From: Ramlibacter ginsenosidimutans
GTDB taxonomy: Bacteria > Pseudomonadota > Gammaproteobacteria > Burkholderiales > Burkholderiaceae_C
Reading direction: 5' to 3'
Length of the DNA: 64,000 nucleotides
Assembly (NCBI RefSeq): GCF_016654015.1
Contig: NZ_JAEPWM010000001.1
Span: 434,001 to 498,000, forward strand
A model generated the notes under the pieces. The model was given only the letters and a program-made list of their open reading frames with translations, was not told the DNA's origin and did not search any database. A program made the translations under genes and the position numbers. Below are positions 27,624 through 37,867 of this stretch, piece by piece; position 1 is the stretch's first letter, and each line of letters begins with the position of its first letter.

Positions 27624-28433
27624 TCAGGCTGCGACCGGCTGCAGCGCAACCGGCCGCTGCTCGGTGCGGCGCGCAAGACGCTCCCAGCACGCGCGCTCGA
27701 ACGCACTCATGATCCGCCCGTAGGCCGGATGCCAGCGCCAGCCCCACTCGGGGTGGAACTGGAAGCCCCAGCAGAAGCTTTCCTCGTCGTGCCAGCGGAA
27801 GGCTTCCACCAGGCCGTCGTCCGCCCTGGCCTCGGCGACGAGTCCCTCGCCCAGCCGGTTCGCGCCCTGCGAGTGCAGCGAGCTGACGGGGAAGCGTCCC
27901 ATCTGCGTGATGCGCTCCAGCGCGCCGCGCGGCGTGCAGCTGACGAAGTGGCGCTCGACGTACTGCTCCTCGAGGTTCTCGTCCGGATCCTCCCAGTGCT
28001 TGTGCATGTCCGGCAGGTCGCGCAGCCACTGGTGCAGGCTGCCGCCCAGGGCGGTGTTGATGTCCTGCGAGCCGCGGCAGAAGCCGATCACGGGAATGCG
28101 CCGCGCGATGCCGAGCCGGACCAGCGCATGCGCCAGCTCGTCGCGTTCGGTGTCGTACTGGAACTCGGGGCGGGCCGGCTCCTCGCCCCAGTAGCGCGGA
28201 TGGACGTTCGTGTCGGACCCGCCCAGCAGGATGCCGTCGACGTTGGCCAGCAATTCCTCGACCCGTTCGAGCGGGGCGCGCGGATAGCACATCGGCTGCA
28301 GGCCCATGTTCAGCATGGTGCGCTGGCCGCCTTCGTCCATCACGGTATAGAGCTGCGTGTGGCCCGAGGGGTTGGTGAGCAGGCGGTGGCTGGCCACCAC
28401 CCAGACGGTCGGAACGCGCAAACTGCCGGTCAT
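27624..28433 (-). CDS. Gamma-glutamyl-gamma-aminobutyrate hydrolase family protein (class I GATase-like), copy A
   Basis: A 269-residue glutamine-amidotransferase-like hydrolase of the PuuD/peptidase C26 group. The nucleophile is C119 in PVIGFCRGSQDIN, and the His-Glu pair lies in FQFHPEWGW. PuuD hydrolyses gamma-glutamyl-GABA in putrescine catabolism; related enzymes act on other gamma-glutamyl amides. Its start overlaps the stop of copy B by four bases, so the two form a tandem. The deacetylase further upstream supports a polyamine role, by inference. Confidence 0.88.
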   Translation of the reverse strand: MTGSLRVPTVWVVASHRLLTNPSGHTQLYTVMDEGGQRTMLNMGLQPMCYPRAPLERVEELLANVDGILLGGSDTNVHPRYWGEEPARPEFQYDTERDELAHALVRLGIARRIPVIGFCRGSQDINTALGGSLHQWLRDLPDMHKHWEDPDENLEEQYVERHFVSCTPRGALERITQMGRFPVSSLHSQGANRLGEGLVAEARADDGLVEAFRWHDEESFCWGFQFHPEWGWRWHPAYGRIMSAFERACWERLARRTEQRPVALQPVAA

Positions 28434-29206
28434 CGATCCTCTTCTCTCTGTTGATCGCGGTGGTCGCGGCAGGCCTGCGCAAAGGCCTCCAGCGTCCGCT
28501 CGTAAAACGGATGTTGCGCATGGCGCCACTCCGGATGCCACTGCACGCCGTACGCGAAGGCTTTCGCACCCCGCACCCGCACGCCTTCGACGAGTCCGTC
28601 CGGTGCATGCGCCTCGGCGACCAGGCCTTCGCCCAGCCGCTTCACGCCCTGGCCGTGCAGCGAGTTCACGCGTGCGCGGGTGCCGCCAGCCCACTCGGCG
28701 AAGCAGCTGCCGGGCTCCAGCAGCACGTCATGGCGTTCGGCGAACTGGAGGTCGAGCGCCGCGTCGTGCGGTTCGCGGTGATCCAGCATGCCGGACTCCG
28801 CGTGCACGGTCTGGTACAGGCTGCCTCCGAGCGCCACGTTGATTTCCTGCAAGCCGCGGCACACGCCGAACAGCGGCACCGCGGAGGCTATCGCCTGCCG
28901 CACGAGGTTCATCGTGAGCTTGTCACGGCGCGGATCGAGCAGGTCGGTCGGCAACGCGGTCGCACCGAAGTGCGTGGCGTCCACGTTCGACGGCGAGCCG
29001 GTGAGCAACACACCATCCACCAGCGGCAGCAGGCACGGTATATCGGACGCCTCCGCCATCGGGAACAGCACCGGCTGCAGCCCCAGCTCCGTGACCGCCA
29101 TGGCGTATCGATCCGCGAGCACGGTGTAGCCGCCCGGATCATCGAGGTCCAGGTTGCGGTGGCAGGCGGGCAGCCACACGAGCGGCTTGTGGGGAGCGTT
29201 CGGCAT
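28430..29206 (-). CDS. Gamma-glutamyl-gamma-aminobutyrate hydrolase family protein (class I GATase-like), copy B
   Basis: A 258-residue paralogue of the next gene. The nucleophile is C116 in PLFGVCRGLQEIN, and the His-Glu pair is in GVQWHPEWRHA. Shared blocks such as VDGVLLTGSPSNV, GGSLYQTV and SLHGQGVKRLGEGLVAEAHA indicate an old duplication, but the two differ clearly in sequence. It may act as a partner or as an isozyme for a different gamma-glutamyl amide. Upstream lies 150 bases of spacer that includes the TCAGCC repeat. Confidence 0.88.
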   Translation of the reverse strand: MPNAPHKPLVWLPACHRNLDLDDPGGYTVLADRYAMAVTELGLQPVLFPMAEASDIPCLLPLVDGVLLTGSPSNVDATHFGATALPTDLLDPRRDKLTMNLVRQAIASAVPLFGVCRGLQEINVALGGSLYQTVHAESGMLDHREPHDAALDLQFAERHDVLLEPGSCFAEWAGGTRARVNSLHGQGVKRLGEGLVAEAHAPDGLVEGVRVRGAKAFAYGVQWHPEWRHAQHPFYERTLEAFAQACRDHRDQQREEDR

Positions 29207-29302
29207 GCGAAGGGTCTCGCTGCCATGGTGCCAAGCCCGCTGCGGCCGCGCTGGCCGCGCAAGCGCTTGAGCGCGTCAGACGCAGCCGACGCCGGGTTCC
29301 GT

Positions 29303-29362
29303 TCAGCCTCAGCCTCAGCCTCAGCCTCAGCCTCAGCCTCAGCCTCAGCCTCAGCCTCAGCC
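29303..29362. repeat. Hexanucleotide tandem repeat (TCAGCC) x10
   Basis: Ten perfect uninterrupted copies. On the minus strand this reads GGCTGA repeated; the first unit supplies the last Gly codon and TGA stop of the deacetylase gene (stop at 29357-29359), and each further unit adds another in-frame TGA. It lies 96 bases before the next gene of the same strand (start 29206). Hexamer slippage would change only the spacer length. Confidence 0.97.
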
Positions 29363-30403
29363 GGCGCGCGAGAGGAAGCCGTCCAGCACGTTGGCGGCGT
29401 TGACGCCCACCTCGGCGACCGCGTAGCCGCCCTCGAAGACGAACAGCGTCGGCAGCGCGCTCGCCGCGATGTCCTCGCCCACGCGCAGGTAGTCCGCGCT
29501 GCCGAGGCCGAAGCCGGAGATCGGGTCCAGCGCGAAGGTATCGACGCCCAGCGAGACGACCAGCGCGTCGGCCCCGAAGCGCGCGATCGCGTCCAGGGCA
29601 ACGGCCAGCGTGTCGCGCCAGCGCGCGAAGCCAGTGCCGCGCGGCAGCGGCAGGTTGAGGTTGCAGTCCAGGCCCGCGCCGGCACCGCGTTCGTCCCCGT
29701 AGCCCAGGAAGTACGGGTACTCGGTGCGCGGATCGCCATGCACGCTGGCGAAGAACACGTCGCCGCGCTCGTAGAAGATCGTCTGCGTGCCGTTGCCGTG
29801 GTGGTAGTCGACGTCCAGCACGGCCACGCGCGCGCAGCCGCCGTCCCGCAAGGCCTGCGCAGCGAGCGCCGCGTTGTTGAGGAAGCAGTAGCCGCCGAAG
29901 AAGTCCGGGCCCGCGTGGTGTCCGGGCGGGCGCGTCAGCACGAAGGCGCTGCGCTCGCCGGCGAGCAGGGCGCGCGCTCCACCGACGGCGCACGCGGCGC
30001 CCTGCGATGCGGCCGCCCAGGTGCCCGCGGTCAGGGGCGAGCCGGCGTCGAACGAAAACAGGCCCATGCGCGCATGGAAGCTCGCCGGCAGCACGTCGCT
30101 GCGGAAGCCGCGGATCGGCCAGTACGAAGGAATGGCATCGCGCTGTGCGTTGGCCGCATCGAGCACCACCCACTCGTCCCAGGCGCCTTCCAGGAAGCGC
30201 AGGTAGCGGGGCGCGTGCACGCGTTCCAGCAGGTCGCGCGGAATTTCCGGCGGCTGCGCGATGCGGCCGAGCCCGCGTGCGCGCAGCTCCTGCAGCACAT
30301 GGTCCACGCGCGCCGGCACTTCCACGCAGGGCACGAGCGCACCGCGGAACATCTCGTGGCGCCCGTGGTGCAAGGCATGGTGCTCGTTGTAGAAAACCTG
30401 CAT
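29357..30403 (-). CDS. Histone deacetylase family protein / acetylpolyamine amidohydrolase
   Basis: A 348-residue zinc deacetylase of the arginase-deacetylase fold. Motifs: RPPGHHAGPDFFGGYCFLNN with H162/H163, VLDVDYHHGNGTQTIFY with zinc ligands D199 and H201, and the glycine loop LFVFEGGYAVAEVGVNAANV. GDPRTEYPYFLGYGDERGAG matches acetylpolyamine amidohydrolases more than acetoin-utilisation AcuC. It would deacetylate acetylputrescine or acetylcadaverine. Followed by the two PuuD-like genes, it suggests an acetyl- and glutamyl-polyamine salvage group. The gene ends inside the hexanucleotide repeat. Confidence 0.9.
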   Translation of the reverse strand: MQVFYNEHHALHHGRHEMFRGALVPCVEVPARVDHVLQELRARGLGRIAQPPEIPRDLLERVHAPRYLRFLEGAWDEWVVLDAANAQRDAIPSYWPIRGFRSDVLPASFHARMGLFSFDAGSPLTAGTWAAASQGAACAVGGARALLAGERSAFVLTRPPGHHAGPDFFGGYCFLNNAALAAQALRDGGCARVAVLDVDYHHGNGTQTIFYERGDVFFASVHGDPRTEYPYFLGYGDERGAGAGLDCNLNLPLPRGTGFARWRDTLAVALDAIARFGADALVVSLGVDTFALDPISGFGLGSADYLRVGEDIAASALPTLFVFEGGYAVAEVGVNAANVLDGFLSRAG

Positions 30404-30477
30404 GCGCGCATGCTAAGGCATGCCCGTACCGCCCCCGATCGCAGGAGGCGAGGCGCGCGAGCGCCCGCCGCCTTGCC

Positions 30478-33400
30478 TCAGGTGCGATCCAGGACCGGCT
30501 GCAGCACGCGGCCGGTGTGCGTCGCCAGCCGCACCACCTCTTCGGGCGGCGCGGCGGCGACCACCTTGCCGCCGGCGGAACCGCCGTCCGGACCCAGGTC
30601 GATGATCCAGTCGGCTTCGGCGATCACGTCGAGGTCGTGCTCGATCACGACCACGCTGTGCCCGCCATCGACCAGCCGGTGCAGCACGCGGATCAGCTTC
30701 TCCACGTCCGCCATGTGCAGGCCCACCGTGGGCTCGTCCAGCACGTAGAGCGTGTGCGGCGCCTTCTGGCCGCGGCGCGTGACGTCGTCGCGCACCTTGG
30801 ACAGTTCGGTCACCAGCTTGATGCGCTGCGCCTCGCCGCCCGAGAGCGTGGGTGAAGGCTGACCCAGCGTGAGATAGCCCAGGCCGACATCGCGCAGCAG
30901 TTGCAGCGGATGGCTGATGTTGGTCATCGCAGCGAAGAACTCCACGGCCTCGTCCACCTCCATCTGCAGCACGTCGCCGATGCTCTTGCCGCGCCAGGTG
31001 ACCGCCAGCGTCTCCGGATTGAAGCGGGCGCCGTGGCAGGCCTCGCAGGGCACCTTCACGTCCGGCAGGAAGCTCATGCCGATGGTGCGCACGCCCTGGC
31101 CTTCGCACGTGGGACAGCGGCCCTCGCCCGTGTTGAAGGAGAAGCGGCCCGGCCCGTAGCCACGGGCGCGTGCCTCCAGCGTGTCCGCGAACAGCTTGCG
31201 GATGGTGTCCCAGAAGCCGATGTAGGTGGCCGGGCAGGAGCGCGGCGTCTTGCCGATCGGCGTCTGGTCCACCTCCAGCACGCGGTCGATGGACTCGTAG
31301 CCCTCCAGCGACCGGCAGCCGATCCACCTGGGATGCTTGCCCGCCGCATCCGCGTCGCGGCCGGCCTTGGTCGAGCGCTGCTGCACGACCGCCTGCACGT
31401 TCGCGAGCAGCACGTCGCGCGCGAGCGTGGATTTGCCCGAGCCGGACACGCCCGTGACCACCACCAGGCGCCTGAGCGGCACGTCCACGTCCACGTCGTC
31501 GAGGTTGTGCAGGTCGGCGCCCTTCAGGCGCAGGAAGCCGCCGTTGCCGCTCTGCGCTGCCGGAGGCACCGATGCCGCCGCCAGGCGCGCCAGCAGCGAC
31601 TTGACCTTCTTGCCCCGGGCCACCGGCTTGGGCGTCTCGAGGAGAGGCACCCCGGGCGGTTCGCGATCGAGCATGGGATCGACGTCGCGGCGCGGCTGCA
31701 GCGGATGCTTCATCGCGTGCAGCAGGTAGCGGCCGGTGAGCGACTCCTCGTTGGCACTGATCTCCGCCGCCGTGCCCTGCGCGATCACGCGGCCGCCGCG
31801 TTTGCCCGCGCTCGGGCCGATGTCGATGATGTGGTCGGCGCGGCGGATCGTGTCCTCGTCGTGCTCCACCACCACCAGCGTGTTGCCCTTGTCGCCCAGC
31901 TTGTGCAGCGCGTCCAGCAGGATCTGGTTGTCGCGCGCATGCAGGCCGATGGTGGGCTCGTCCAGCACGTAGCACACGCCCTGCAGGTTGGAGCCGAGCT
32001 GCGCGGCCAGCCGGATGCGCTGCGCCTCGCCGCCCGAGAGCGTCGGCGCGCCGCGGTCCAGCGTGAGGTAGTTCAGTCCCACTTCCTCCAGGAACTCCAG
32101 GCGCGACTTGATCTCCGGGATCAGGTCGCGCGCGATGCCCTGCTCGCGCGTGCTCAGCACGTCGCGCACCTGCAGGCTCTCGACCCAGCGGCGCACGTCG
32201 CGCACCGACAGCGCGGCGATGTCGGAGATCGGCGCCTTGTCGAACAGCACGGCACGCGCCTGCTTGTTCAGCCGCGTGCCGAGGCAGGAGGGACAGGTCT
32301 CGTCGGAAACGTCCTCGACCTCCGTCTCCGCGAAGGTCTGCTCGCGGCCCTTGTCGCCTTCGGCCGTGAGGATCGTGTCGTCGAAGGCCTTGCGCTGTTC
32401 GCGCGTGAGCTTCACGCCCGTGCCGACGCAATCCGGGCACCAGCCATGCTTGCTGTTGTACGAGAACAGGCGCGGGTCGAGCTCCGGATAGCTGGTGGCG
32501 CACACCGGGCAGGCGCGCAACGTGGAGAACACCTCCAGCTTGCCGATGCCCTGGTGCTTCGCCTCGCCCCGGCTGAAGGCGGTGCGCAGTTCGTCCAGCG
32601 GCGCGAGCACGTGCACCACGCCCTTGCCGTGCTCGAGGGCCAGCGTGAGCTTCTCGCGTAGGAGCGCCTCGTTCGCGGGCGTGACGTCCAGGTCGCAGAT
32701 CGGCAGCTCGATCGTGTGTTCCTTGAAGCGGTCGATGCGCGGAAAGCCCGTCGTCGGCAGGAAGTTGCCGTCCACACGCAAGTGCGTGTAGCCGCGCGGG
32801 CGCGCCCAGTCCGCGAGCTCGGTGTACACGCCCTTGCGGTTCACCACCAGCGGCGCCAGCAGGCCGACGTGCTGGCCACGGTAGCGCTTCATGAGCTGCG
32901 CCACGATGCTGTCCGGCGTCTGCGGCCGCACCTCGGCGCCGTCGTTGACGCAGTGCTGGATGCCCAGCTTCACGTACAGCAGGCGCAGGAAGTGCCAGAC
33001 CTCCGTGGTGGTGCCGACGGTGGACTTGCGCCCGCCGCGCGACAGCCGCTGCTCGATCGCCACCGTCGGCGGAATGCCGTACACCGCATCCACCTCGGGC
33101 CGGCCGGCCGGCTGCACGATGGAACGCGCATACGCATTGAGCGACTCGAGATAGCGACGCTGGCCCTCGTTGAACAGGATGTCGAACGCGAGCGTCGACT
33201 TGCCCGACCCCGACACGCCCGTGATCACGCTGAACTTGTTGTGCGGGATGTCGACGCTCAGGTTCTTGAGGTTGTGCTCCTTCGCGTTGACGATCTGGAT
33301 CGCGTTCGGCCGAACCAATTTGGGGTCAGATTCCAATTTCGCCCGCGGTTCCGACGCCATCACGCCCAGCGTGGCGTCGTACTCGCGCAGCGCCTTCGCC

Positions 33401-36384
33401 GTATGCGAGCTCGGATGCTGCTTCACCTCCTCGGGCGGACCTTCGGCCACCAGCAGCCCGCCGCCGTCGCCGCCTTCCGGGCCCAGGTCGACCAGCCAGT
33501 CGGCCGCGCGGATCACGTCGAGGTTGTGCTCGATCACGATCAGCGAATGGCCTGCTTCCAGCAGCTTGCGCAGCGCGCGCATCAGCTTGGCGATGTCGTC
33601 GAAGTGCAGGCCCGTCGTCGGCTCGTCGAACAGGAACAGCGTGCCCCGCTTCGCCACGCCTTGCCGGCTGTGCGTCGCCGAGCGCGCCGCCTCGGCGAGG
33701 AAGCCCGCGAGCTTCAGCCGCTGCGACTCGCCACCCGACAGGGTCGGCACCGGCTGGCCCAGCTTCACGTATTCCAGGCCCACGTCCACGATCGGCTGCA
33801 ATGCGCGGATCACGTCGCGGTCGCTCGCGAACAAGGCCGCGGCTTCGCTCACCGTGAGTTCCAGCACGTCGGCCACGTTCAGCACGCGCGGCTCCTTCTC
33901 GCCGATGGCGTGCCGCTCGATCGTGACCTCCAGGATCTCCGGGCGGTAGCGCTTGCCGTCGCAGTCCGGGCAGCGCAGGTACACGTCCGACAGGAACTGC
34001 ATCTCGACGTGCTCGTAGCCCGAGCCGCCGCAGGTGGGGCAGCGGCCGTCGCCCGAGTTGAACGAGAACTTCGACCCGGTGTAGCCGCGCTGCTTCGCCA
34101 GCGGCGCGGTCGCGAAGATCTCGCGGATCGGATCCCACGCGCCGACATAGCTCACGGGATTCGAACGCGCCGTCTTGCCGATCGGCGACTGGTCCACGAA
34201 CACGATGTCGCCGAGGTGGTCGGCGCCGAGCACGCGATCGTGCGCGCCCGGAGTCTCGGTCGCCCGGCCGAAGTGGCGCAGCAGCGCCGGCGCCAGGATG
34301 TCCTGCACCAGCGACGACTTGCCCGAACCCGAGACGCCGGTCACCACGACCAGCCGCTGCAACGGGAACTCCACGGACAGGTTCTGCAGGTTGTGCTCGC
34401 GCGCGCCTTCCAGCACGAGGCGCGGCGTCGAATCGGTCACCGCGCGCTTGAAGCCCATGCCGACATGCTTGCGCGCACCGAGGTAGGCGCCCGTGAGCGT
34501 GTCCGCGTGGCGCAGTTCGTCGACGGTGCCGTCGAAGACGATCTGGCCGCCCTTCTCGCCCGGGCCCGGTCCCATGTCGATGACGCGGTCGGCTGCCATC
34601 ATCACCGCGGGGTCGTGTTCCACCACCACCAGCGTGTTGCCCGCGTCGCGCAGCCGCTGCATCGCCTGCGTGATGCGGCCCATGTCGCGCGGATGCAGGC
34701 CGATGCTGGGTTCGTCCAGCACGAACAGCGTGTTGACCAGCGAGGTGCCCAGCGCGGTCGTGAGGTTGATCCGCTGCACTTCGCCGCCGGACAGCGTGCG
34801 GCTCTGGCGGTCGAGCGTCAGGTAGCCGATGCCCACGTCCACCAGGTACTTCAGGCGCGTGTTGATCTCCTCGAACAGCAGCTTCAGCGCCTGCAGTTCG
34901 CCGACGCCCGCATGCGCTTCCGCCGCGGGCTCGACGCGGTCGAAGAAGCGACGCAGCCGCTCGATCGGCAGCAGCATCAGGTCGTGCACGGTGAGACCGG
35001 GCATGGCCTCGAGCTGTTCACGCGTCCACTGCACGCCGACGGGCATGAAGCGCTTCGCGGGCTCGATCACCGCGTCCGCGTCTTCCTTGCTGCCCAGGCG
35101 CCACAGCAGCGCCTCGGTCTTCAGGCGCGCGCCGCCGCAAGTCTCGCAGGGCGTGTAGCTCCGGTACTTGGACAGGAGCACCCGGATGTGCATCTTGTAG
35201 GCCTTGCTCTCCAGGTACTCGAAGAAGCGCTTCACGCCGTACCACTGGCGGTTCCAGTTGCCTTCGCGGTAGTTCGGCGCGCCGTGGATCACCCACTCCT
35301 TCTGCTCGGGGGTGAGCTTGTACCAGGGCGTGTCGCGCGGGATGCCGGCGGACTCCGCGTACTTCATCATGTCTTCCTGGGACTCGGCCCAGGCCGGCGT
35401 CTGGAAGGTCTTCACGGCGCCGGCGCGCAGCGTGAGCTTGTCGTTCGGAAAGACCAGGCCGTAGTCCACGCCGATCACGCGGCCGAAGCCGCGGCACACC
35501 TCGCACGCACCGACCGGCGAGTTGAACGAGAACATCGAGGGCATCGGGTCCGCGTAGCGGATGTCGGACTCGGGGCAGTGCAGGCCGGTGGAGAACTTCC
35601 ACACGTCCTGCTCCCTCCCGCCCTGCGGGGCCACCTCCTGCTCCCTCCCCCCCTGGGGGAGGGCCGGGGTGGGGGCTGAGTCGCCTGCATAGACCGCGAG
35701 CCGGCCCGCACCGCGCTTCAACGCGACCTCGATCGCCTCGATGGCGCGCACCTTCTCCACGCCCTGGATGCGGAAGCGGTCCGCGACCACGTCGAGCACC
35801 TTGCGCGGGCCCGTCACCGTGGAGACTTCCCGTTCGGCCTGCACGCGCGTGAAGCCGCTCGCCGCGAGCCACTGCTCGATTTCTTCCGGCGTCGTGCTGG
35901 CAGGCAGTTCGACCGGGAAGGTCACCACCAGCCGCGGATCGCCTGCGCGCGTGCGCTCCATCAACTGCTCGTAGATGGTTTCGGGCGTGTCATGCCGCAC
36001 CTGCAGCGCGGTCTGCCGGTCGAACAGTTGCGCGGCCCGCGCGAACAGCAGCTTGAGGTGGTCGTTCAGCTCGGTCATCGTGCCCACGGTGGAACGCGAG
36101 GAACGGACCGGGTTGGTCTGGTCGATCGCGATCGCGGGCGGCACGCCTTCGACGCGGTCGACGGCGGGCTTGTCCATGCGCTCCAGGAACTGGCGCGCAT
36201 AGGCGGAGAAGGTCTCGACATAGCGCCGCTGCCCTTCGGCATAGAGCGTGTCGAACACGAGGCTGGACTTGCCCGAGCCGCTGGGGCCGGTGACGACGGT
36301 CAGCTCTCCGGTGTGCAGGTCGAGATCGAGATTCTTGAGGTTGTGCTGTCTGGCGCCGCGAATGCGGATCGAACCCTGGGACAT
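30478..36384 (-). CDS. uvrA: Excinuclease ABC subunit UvrA, double-length (four ATPase cassettes)
   Basis: A 1968-residue protein, about twice the length of E. coli UvrA. Four P-loops lie near residues 33 (GPSGSGKS), 683, 1056 and 1645 (GVSGSGKS), with four LSGGE signatures near 531, 882, 1449 and close to the C-terminus. Residues 1-1010 and about 1015-1968 each look like a full UvrA: the usual zinc cysteines ([38 protein letters not shown]) occur in both halves. It recognises DNA damage with UvrB in nucleotide excision repair. Residues 236-260 include [12 protein letters not shown] and APQGGREQ, encoded by GC-palindromic DNA (35609-35680) that looks inserted. The ATG at 36384 follows GGAAGG. 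Confidence 0.96.
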   Translation of the reverse strand: MSQGSIRIRGARQHNLKNLDLDLHTGELTVVTGPSGSGKSSLVFDTLYAEGQRRYVETFSAYARQFLERMDKPAVDRVEGVPPAIAIDQTNPVRSSRSTVGTMTELNDHLKLLFARAAQLFDRQTALQVRHDTPETIYEQLMERTRAGDPRLVVTFPVELPASTTPEEIEQWLAASGFTRVQAEREVSTVTGPRKVLDVVADRFRIQGVEKVRAIEAIEVALKRGAGRLAVYAGDSAPTPALPQGGREQEVAPQGGREQDVWKFSTGLHCPESDIRYADPMPSMFSFNSPVGACEVCRGFGRVIGVDYGLVFPNDKLTLRAGAVKTFQTPAWAESQEDMMKYAESAGIPRDTPWYKLTPEQKEWVIHGAPNYREGNWNRQWYGVKRFFEYLESKAYKMHIRVLLSKYRSYTPCETCGGARLKTEALLWRLGSKEDADAVIEPAKRFMPVGVQWTREQLEAMPGLTVHDLMLLPIERLRRFFDRVEPAAEAHAGVGELQALKLLFEEINTRLKYLVDVGIGYLTLDRQSRTLSGGEVQRINLTTALGTSLVNTLFVLDEPSIGLHPRDMGRITQAMQRLRDAGNTLVVVEHDPAVMMAADRVIDMGPGPGEKGGQIVFDGTVDELRHADTLTGAYLGARKHVGMGFKRAVTDSTPRLVLEGAREHNLQNLSVEFPLQRLVVVTGVSGSGKSSLVQDILAPALLRHFGRATETPGAHDRVLGADHLGDIVFVDQSPIGKTARSNPVSYVGAWDPIREIFATAPLAKQRGYTGSKFSFNSGDGRCPTCGGSGYEHVEMQFLSDVYLRCPDCDGKRYRPEILEVTIERHAIGEKEPRVLNVADVLELTVSEAAALFASDRDVIRALQPIVDVGLEYVKLGQPVPTLSGGESQRLKLAGFLAEAARSATHSRQGVAKRGTLFLFDEPTTGLHFDDIAKLMRALRKLLEAGHSLIVIEHNLDVIRAADWLVDLGPEGGDGGGLLVAEGPPEEVKQHPSSHTAKALREYDATLGVMASEPRAKLESDPKLVRPNAIQIVNAKEHNLKNLSVDIPHNKFSVITGVSGSGKSTLAFDILFNEGQRRYLESLNAYARSIVQPAGRPEVDAVYGIPPTVAIEQRLSRGGRKSTVGTTTEVWHFLRLLYVKLGIQHCVNDGAEVRPQTPDSIVAQLMKRYRGQHVGLLAPLVVNRKGVYTELADWARPRGYTHLRVDGNFLPTTGFPRIDRFKEHTIELPICDLDVTPANEALLREKLTLALEHGKGVVHVLAPLDELRTAFSRGEAKHQGIGKLEVFSTLRACPVCATSYPELDPRLFSYNSKHGWCPDCVGTGVKLTREQRKAFDDTILTAEGDKGREQTFAETEVEDVSDETCPSCLGTRLNKQARAVLFDKAPISDIAALSVRDVRRWVESLQVRDVLSTREQGIARDLIPEIKSRLEFLEEVGLNYLTLDRGAPTLSGGEAQRIRLAAQLGSNLQGVCYVLDEPTIGLHARDNQILLDALHKLGDKGNTLVVVEHDEDTIRRADHIIDIGPSAGKRGGRVIAQGTAAEISANEESLTGRYLLHAMKHPLQPRRDVDPMLDREPPGVPLLETPKPVARGKKVKSLLARLAAASVPPAAQSGNGGFLRLKGADLHNLDDVDVDVPLRRLVVVTGVSGSGKSTLARDVLLANVQAVVQQRSTKAGRDADAAGKHPRWIGCRSLEGYESIDRVLEVDQTPIGKTPRSCPATYIGFWDTIRKLFADTLEARARGYGPGRFSFNTGEGRCPTCEGQGVRTIGMSFLPDVKVPCEACHGARFNPETLAVTWRGKSIGDVLQMEVDEAVEFFAAMTNISHPLQLLRDVGLGYLTLGQPSPTLSGGEAQRIKLVTELSKVRDDVTRRGQKAPHTLYVLDEPTVGLHMADVEKLIRVLHRLVDGGHSVVVIEHDLDVIAEADWIIDLGPDGGSAGGKVVAAAPPEEVVRLATHTGRVLQPVLDRT
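35609..35680. repeat. GC palindromic repeat inserted in frame in uvrA
   Basis: Two related units, CTCCCTCCCGCCCTGCGGGG and CTCCCTCCCCCCCTGGGGGA followed by GGGCCGGGGTGGGGG, lie inside the first UvrA ATPase region. They resemble the CCCTCCCC/GGGGAGGG intergenic hairpins seen elsewhere, for example at 17526-17542. They keep the frame and add about 25 residues. Confidence 0.7.
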
Positions 36385-36553
36385 GGAGAGAGGCCTTCCG
36401 GGAGCAAGGCGGAACATTCTACGGACGGGGTCCGATGCGCGTCGGCCAGCCGGTCCATATCCCTGTCTTACGACGGGCATCGGCGTCGTCCTACAGCCGC
36501 AGCCCCGAGGCGCAACCTATGTTGCGGGACCTTTCCCCCCACCGGTCCAGACC

Positions 36554-36862
36554 ATGTCCGCCTGGAGCAGCTGGCTCAGCAGCCGGCCTTTCGAATGGCA
36601 GTTCCGCGCCCCACCCGCCGGCGTGGAAAACGTGCGTCACCAGTTGCTGGCTCTGCTGGACGACTGCGAGGGTTTCGAGGTCGACCGCCTGCGCTGGCGC
36701 CTGCACATGGCCGAACGCGCGCAGGAACTCTGGTTGCTGCGCGACGCGCTATTCCAGGTGGTCTCCAGCCAGCATTGCCAGTCGCTCGCCATGCAGCGCA
36801 TGGAAGGCGTTGTGCCGGCGTTCCGGCAAGTGTTGCCGGCGCATCTGGTGGGGCGGGTGTAG
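36554..36862 (+). CDS. Hypothetical protein, 102 residues
   Basis: I do not recognise this protein. It starts MSAWSSWLSSRPFEWQFRAP and is rich in Arg, Leu and Trp, with amphipathic helical segments (VENVRHQLLALLDDCEGF; MAERAQELWLLRDALFQVVS) and no membrane segment or signal peptide. Codon usage and third-position GC match the neighbours, which supports coding. It is divergent from uvrA across 169 bases with no clear promoter, and is followed by a palindromic repeat at the convergent junction. Confidence 0.6.
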   Translation: MSAWSSWLSSRPFEWQFRAPPAGVENVRHQLLALLDDCEGFEVDRLRWRLHMAERAQELWLLRDALFQVVSSQHCQSLAMQRMEGVVPAFRQVLPAHLVGRV

Positions 36863-36905
36863 CCTGCGCGTTTGGGTTCCCAGCTCGCTGGCGCTACGCT
36901 GGATC

Positions 36906-36998
36906 GCTGGGGTTCGCTTTGCTCACCGCCAGCCTACATGCCGTCGCGATGCGTGGGTGGACCCGTAGGCTGGCGGTGAGCCGCAGGCGAACCCCAGC
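36906..36998. repeat. Convergent-end palindromic repeat, copy 3
   Basis: Arms 36906-36937 and 36965-36998 match copies 1 and 2, with loop sequence again different. The right arm ends six bases before the stop of the DsbA-like gene at 37005, and the left side follows the hypothetical gene stop at 36862. Confidence 0.9.
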
Positions 36999-37004
36999 TC
37001 GCGA

Positions 37005-37646
37005 CTAGCTGCGCCGCGTCTGCCCCGCCGGCACGCGCGCGGCCTGATCCCACGCGTCCGTCGCGAACCACTCGCCGCCCTGCAGGTACTCGCGCAGCAT
37101 CGGCAGCGCATCGAAGCCCCAGAACAACTTGCCATCCACTTCCACGGTCGGGACACCGAACAGCCCGCGCGCGATCGCTTGGTCGGTGTTGGCCTTGAGT
37201 TCGGCCTTCACTTCCTCGCCCGCCGGATCGCGCGTCGGTTGCAGTTGCGCGCGCAAGGCGTCCAGGCGCGCGGGGTCGGCCGCATCGGCGCCACCGCGCC
37301 AGGCGTGGCGGAACACCGTCTCGGCGACGTAGCGGTTCACCCGGCCATCGCTGCCGCACGCCACCGCGAGGCGCAGCAGGCCCAGCGGATTGAAGGGATG
37401 CGCCGCCGGCAGGTCCATGGGAATGCCATGCGCATGCGCGTTCCACAGCACCTGCCGGTAGGTCCAGTCGCGCTTGGGCGCGATCTCCGCCGGACCGAGC
37501 TGGCCGTGTTTCTTCAGGAAGGCGGCAAACAGCACGGGCCGGTACTCCACGGCGTAGCTAAGGCCCTCCAGCGAGCGCGGCAGCTCCTCGAAGGCGAGGT
37601 AGGCATACGGCGAGATGAAGTCCAGGTAGAAGGTGATCTGCTTCAT
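37005..37646 (-). CDS. DsbA-family isomerase (2-hydroxychromene-2-carboxylate isomerase type)
   Basis: A 213-residue thioredoxin-fold protein of the HCCA isomerase/DsbA group. ITFYLDFISPYAYLAFEELP is the typical start, where SPYAY replaces the redox CxxC of true DsbA, so glutathione-dependent isomerase or transferase chemistry is expected. IARGLFGVPTVEVDGKLFWG is the cis-Pro region. In HCCA isomerase the enzyme works in naphthalene catabolism; here the substrate is unknown. It overlaps the DUF1289 gene by four bases and ends the long leftward operon. Confidence 0.88.
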   Translation of the reverse strand: MKQITFYLDFISPYAYLAFEELPRSLEGLSYAVEYRPVLFAAFLKKHGQLGPAEIAPKRDWTYRQVLWNAHAHGIPMDLPAAHPFNPLGLLRLAVACGSDGRVNRYVAETVFRHAWRGGADAADPARLDALRAQLQPTRDPAGEEVKAELKANTDQAIARGLFGVPTVEVDGKLFWGFDALPMLREYLQGGEWFATDAWDQAARVPAGQTRRS

Positions 37647-37867
37647 GCGGGACCGACCCTTTCGACGAGGCAGCGCCAGACCTCGCGCTTCTCTGCGTCC
37701 GACATGCCGGACCACGCGGCGATCTCGTCCAGCGTGCGATAGCAACCCACGCACCAGCCCGTGCCCGGGTCGATGGTGCACACGCAGATGCAAGGCGAAG
37801 GCACGTAGGCGTCCGGCTCGAGTTCGGCCGCACGGTCGCGGATCAGCTGGGCCGCACCGAGACTCAC
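37643..37867 (-). CDS. DUF1289 cysteine-cluster protein
   Basis: A 74-residue protein with the DUF1289 pattern CICVCTIDPGTGWCVGCYRT, four cysteines spaced like a metal or Fe-S site, followed by LDEIAAWSGMSDAEKREVWR. The family is small and cytoplasmic, and its role is not established. It overlaps ybaK and the DsbA-like gene by four bases on either side, so it is translated as part of that chain. Confidence 0.9.
   Translation of the reverse strand: MSLGAAQLIRDRAAELEPDAYVPSPCICVCTIDPGTGWCVGCYRTLDEIAAWSGMSDAEKREVWRCLVERVGPA

Noticed and set aside
29303-29362. Possible CRISPR array or direct-repeat locus
   Set aside because: Hexamer repeats without spacers and no cas genes; it is a simple microsatellite.
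28909-29739. Minus-strand frame with an Ala-Glu repeat tract
   Set aside because: The tract is the TCAGCC microsatellite read in another frame; the rest is a shadow of the deacetylase and hydrolase genes.
30901-35679. Very long open frames on the plus strand opposite uvrA
   Set aside because: They mirror the uvrA codons of GC-rich DNA, have no recognisable domain and are rich in Arg/His/Ala/Gln. They are antisense shadows.
36385-36480. Upstream extension of uvrA by 32 codons
   Set aside because: The extra residues are not UvrA-like, and a GGAAGG Shine-Dalgarno serves the ATG at 36384.
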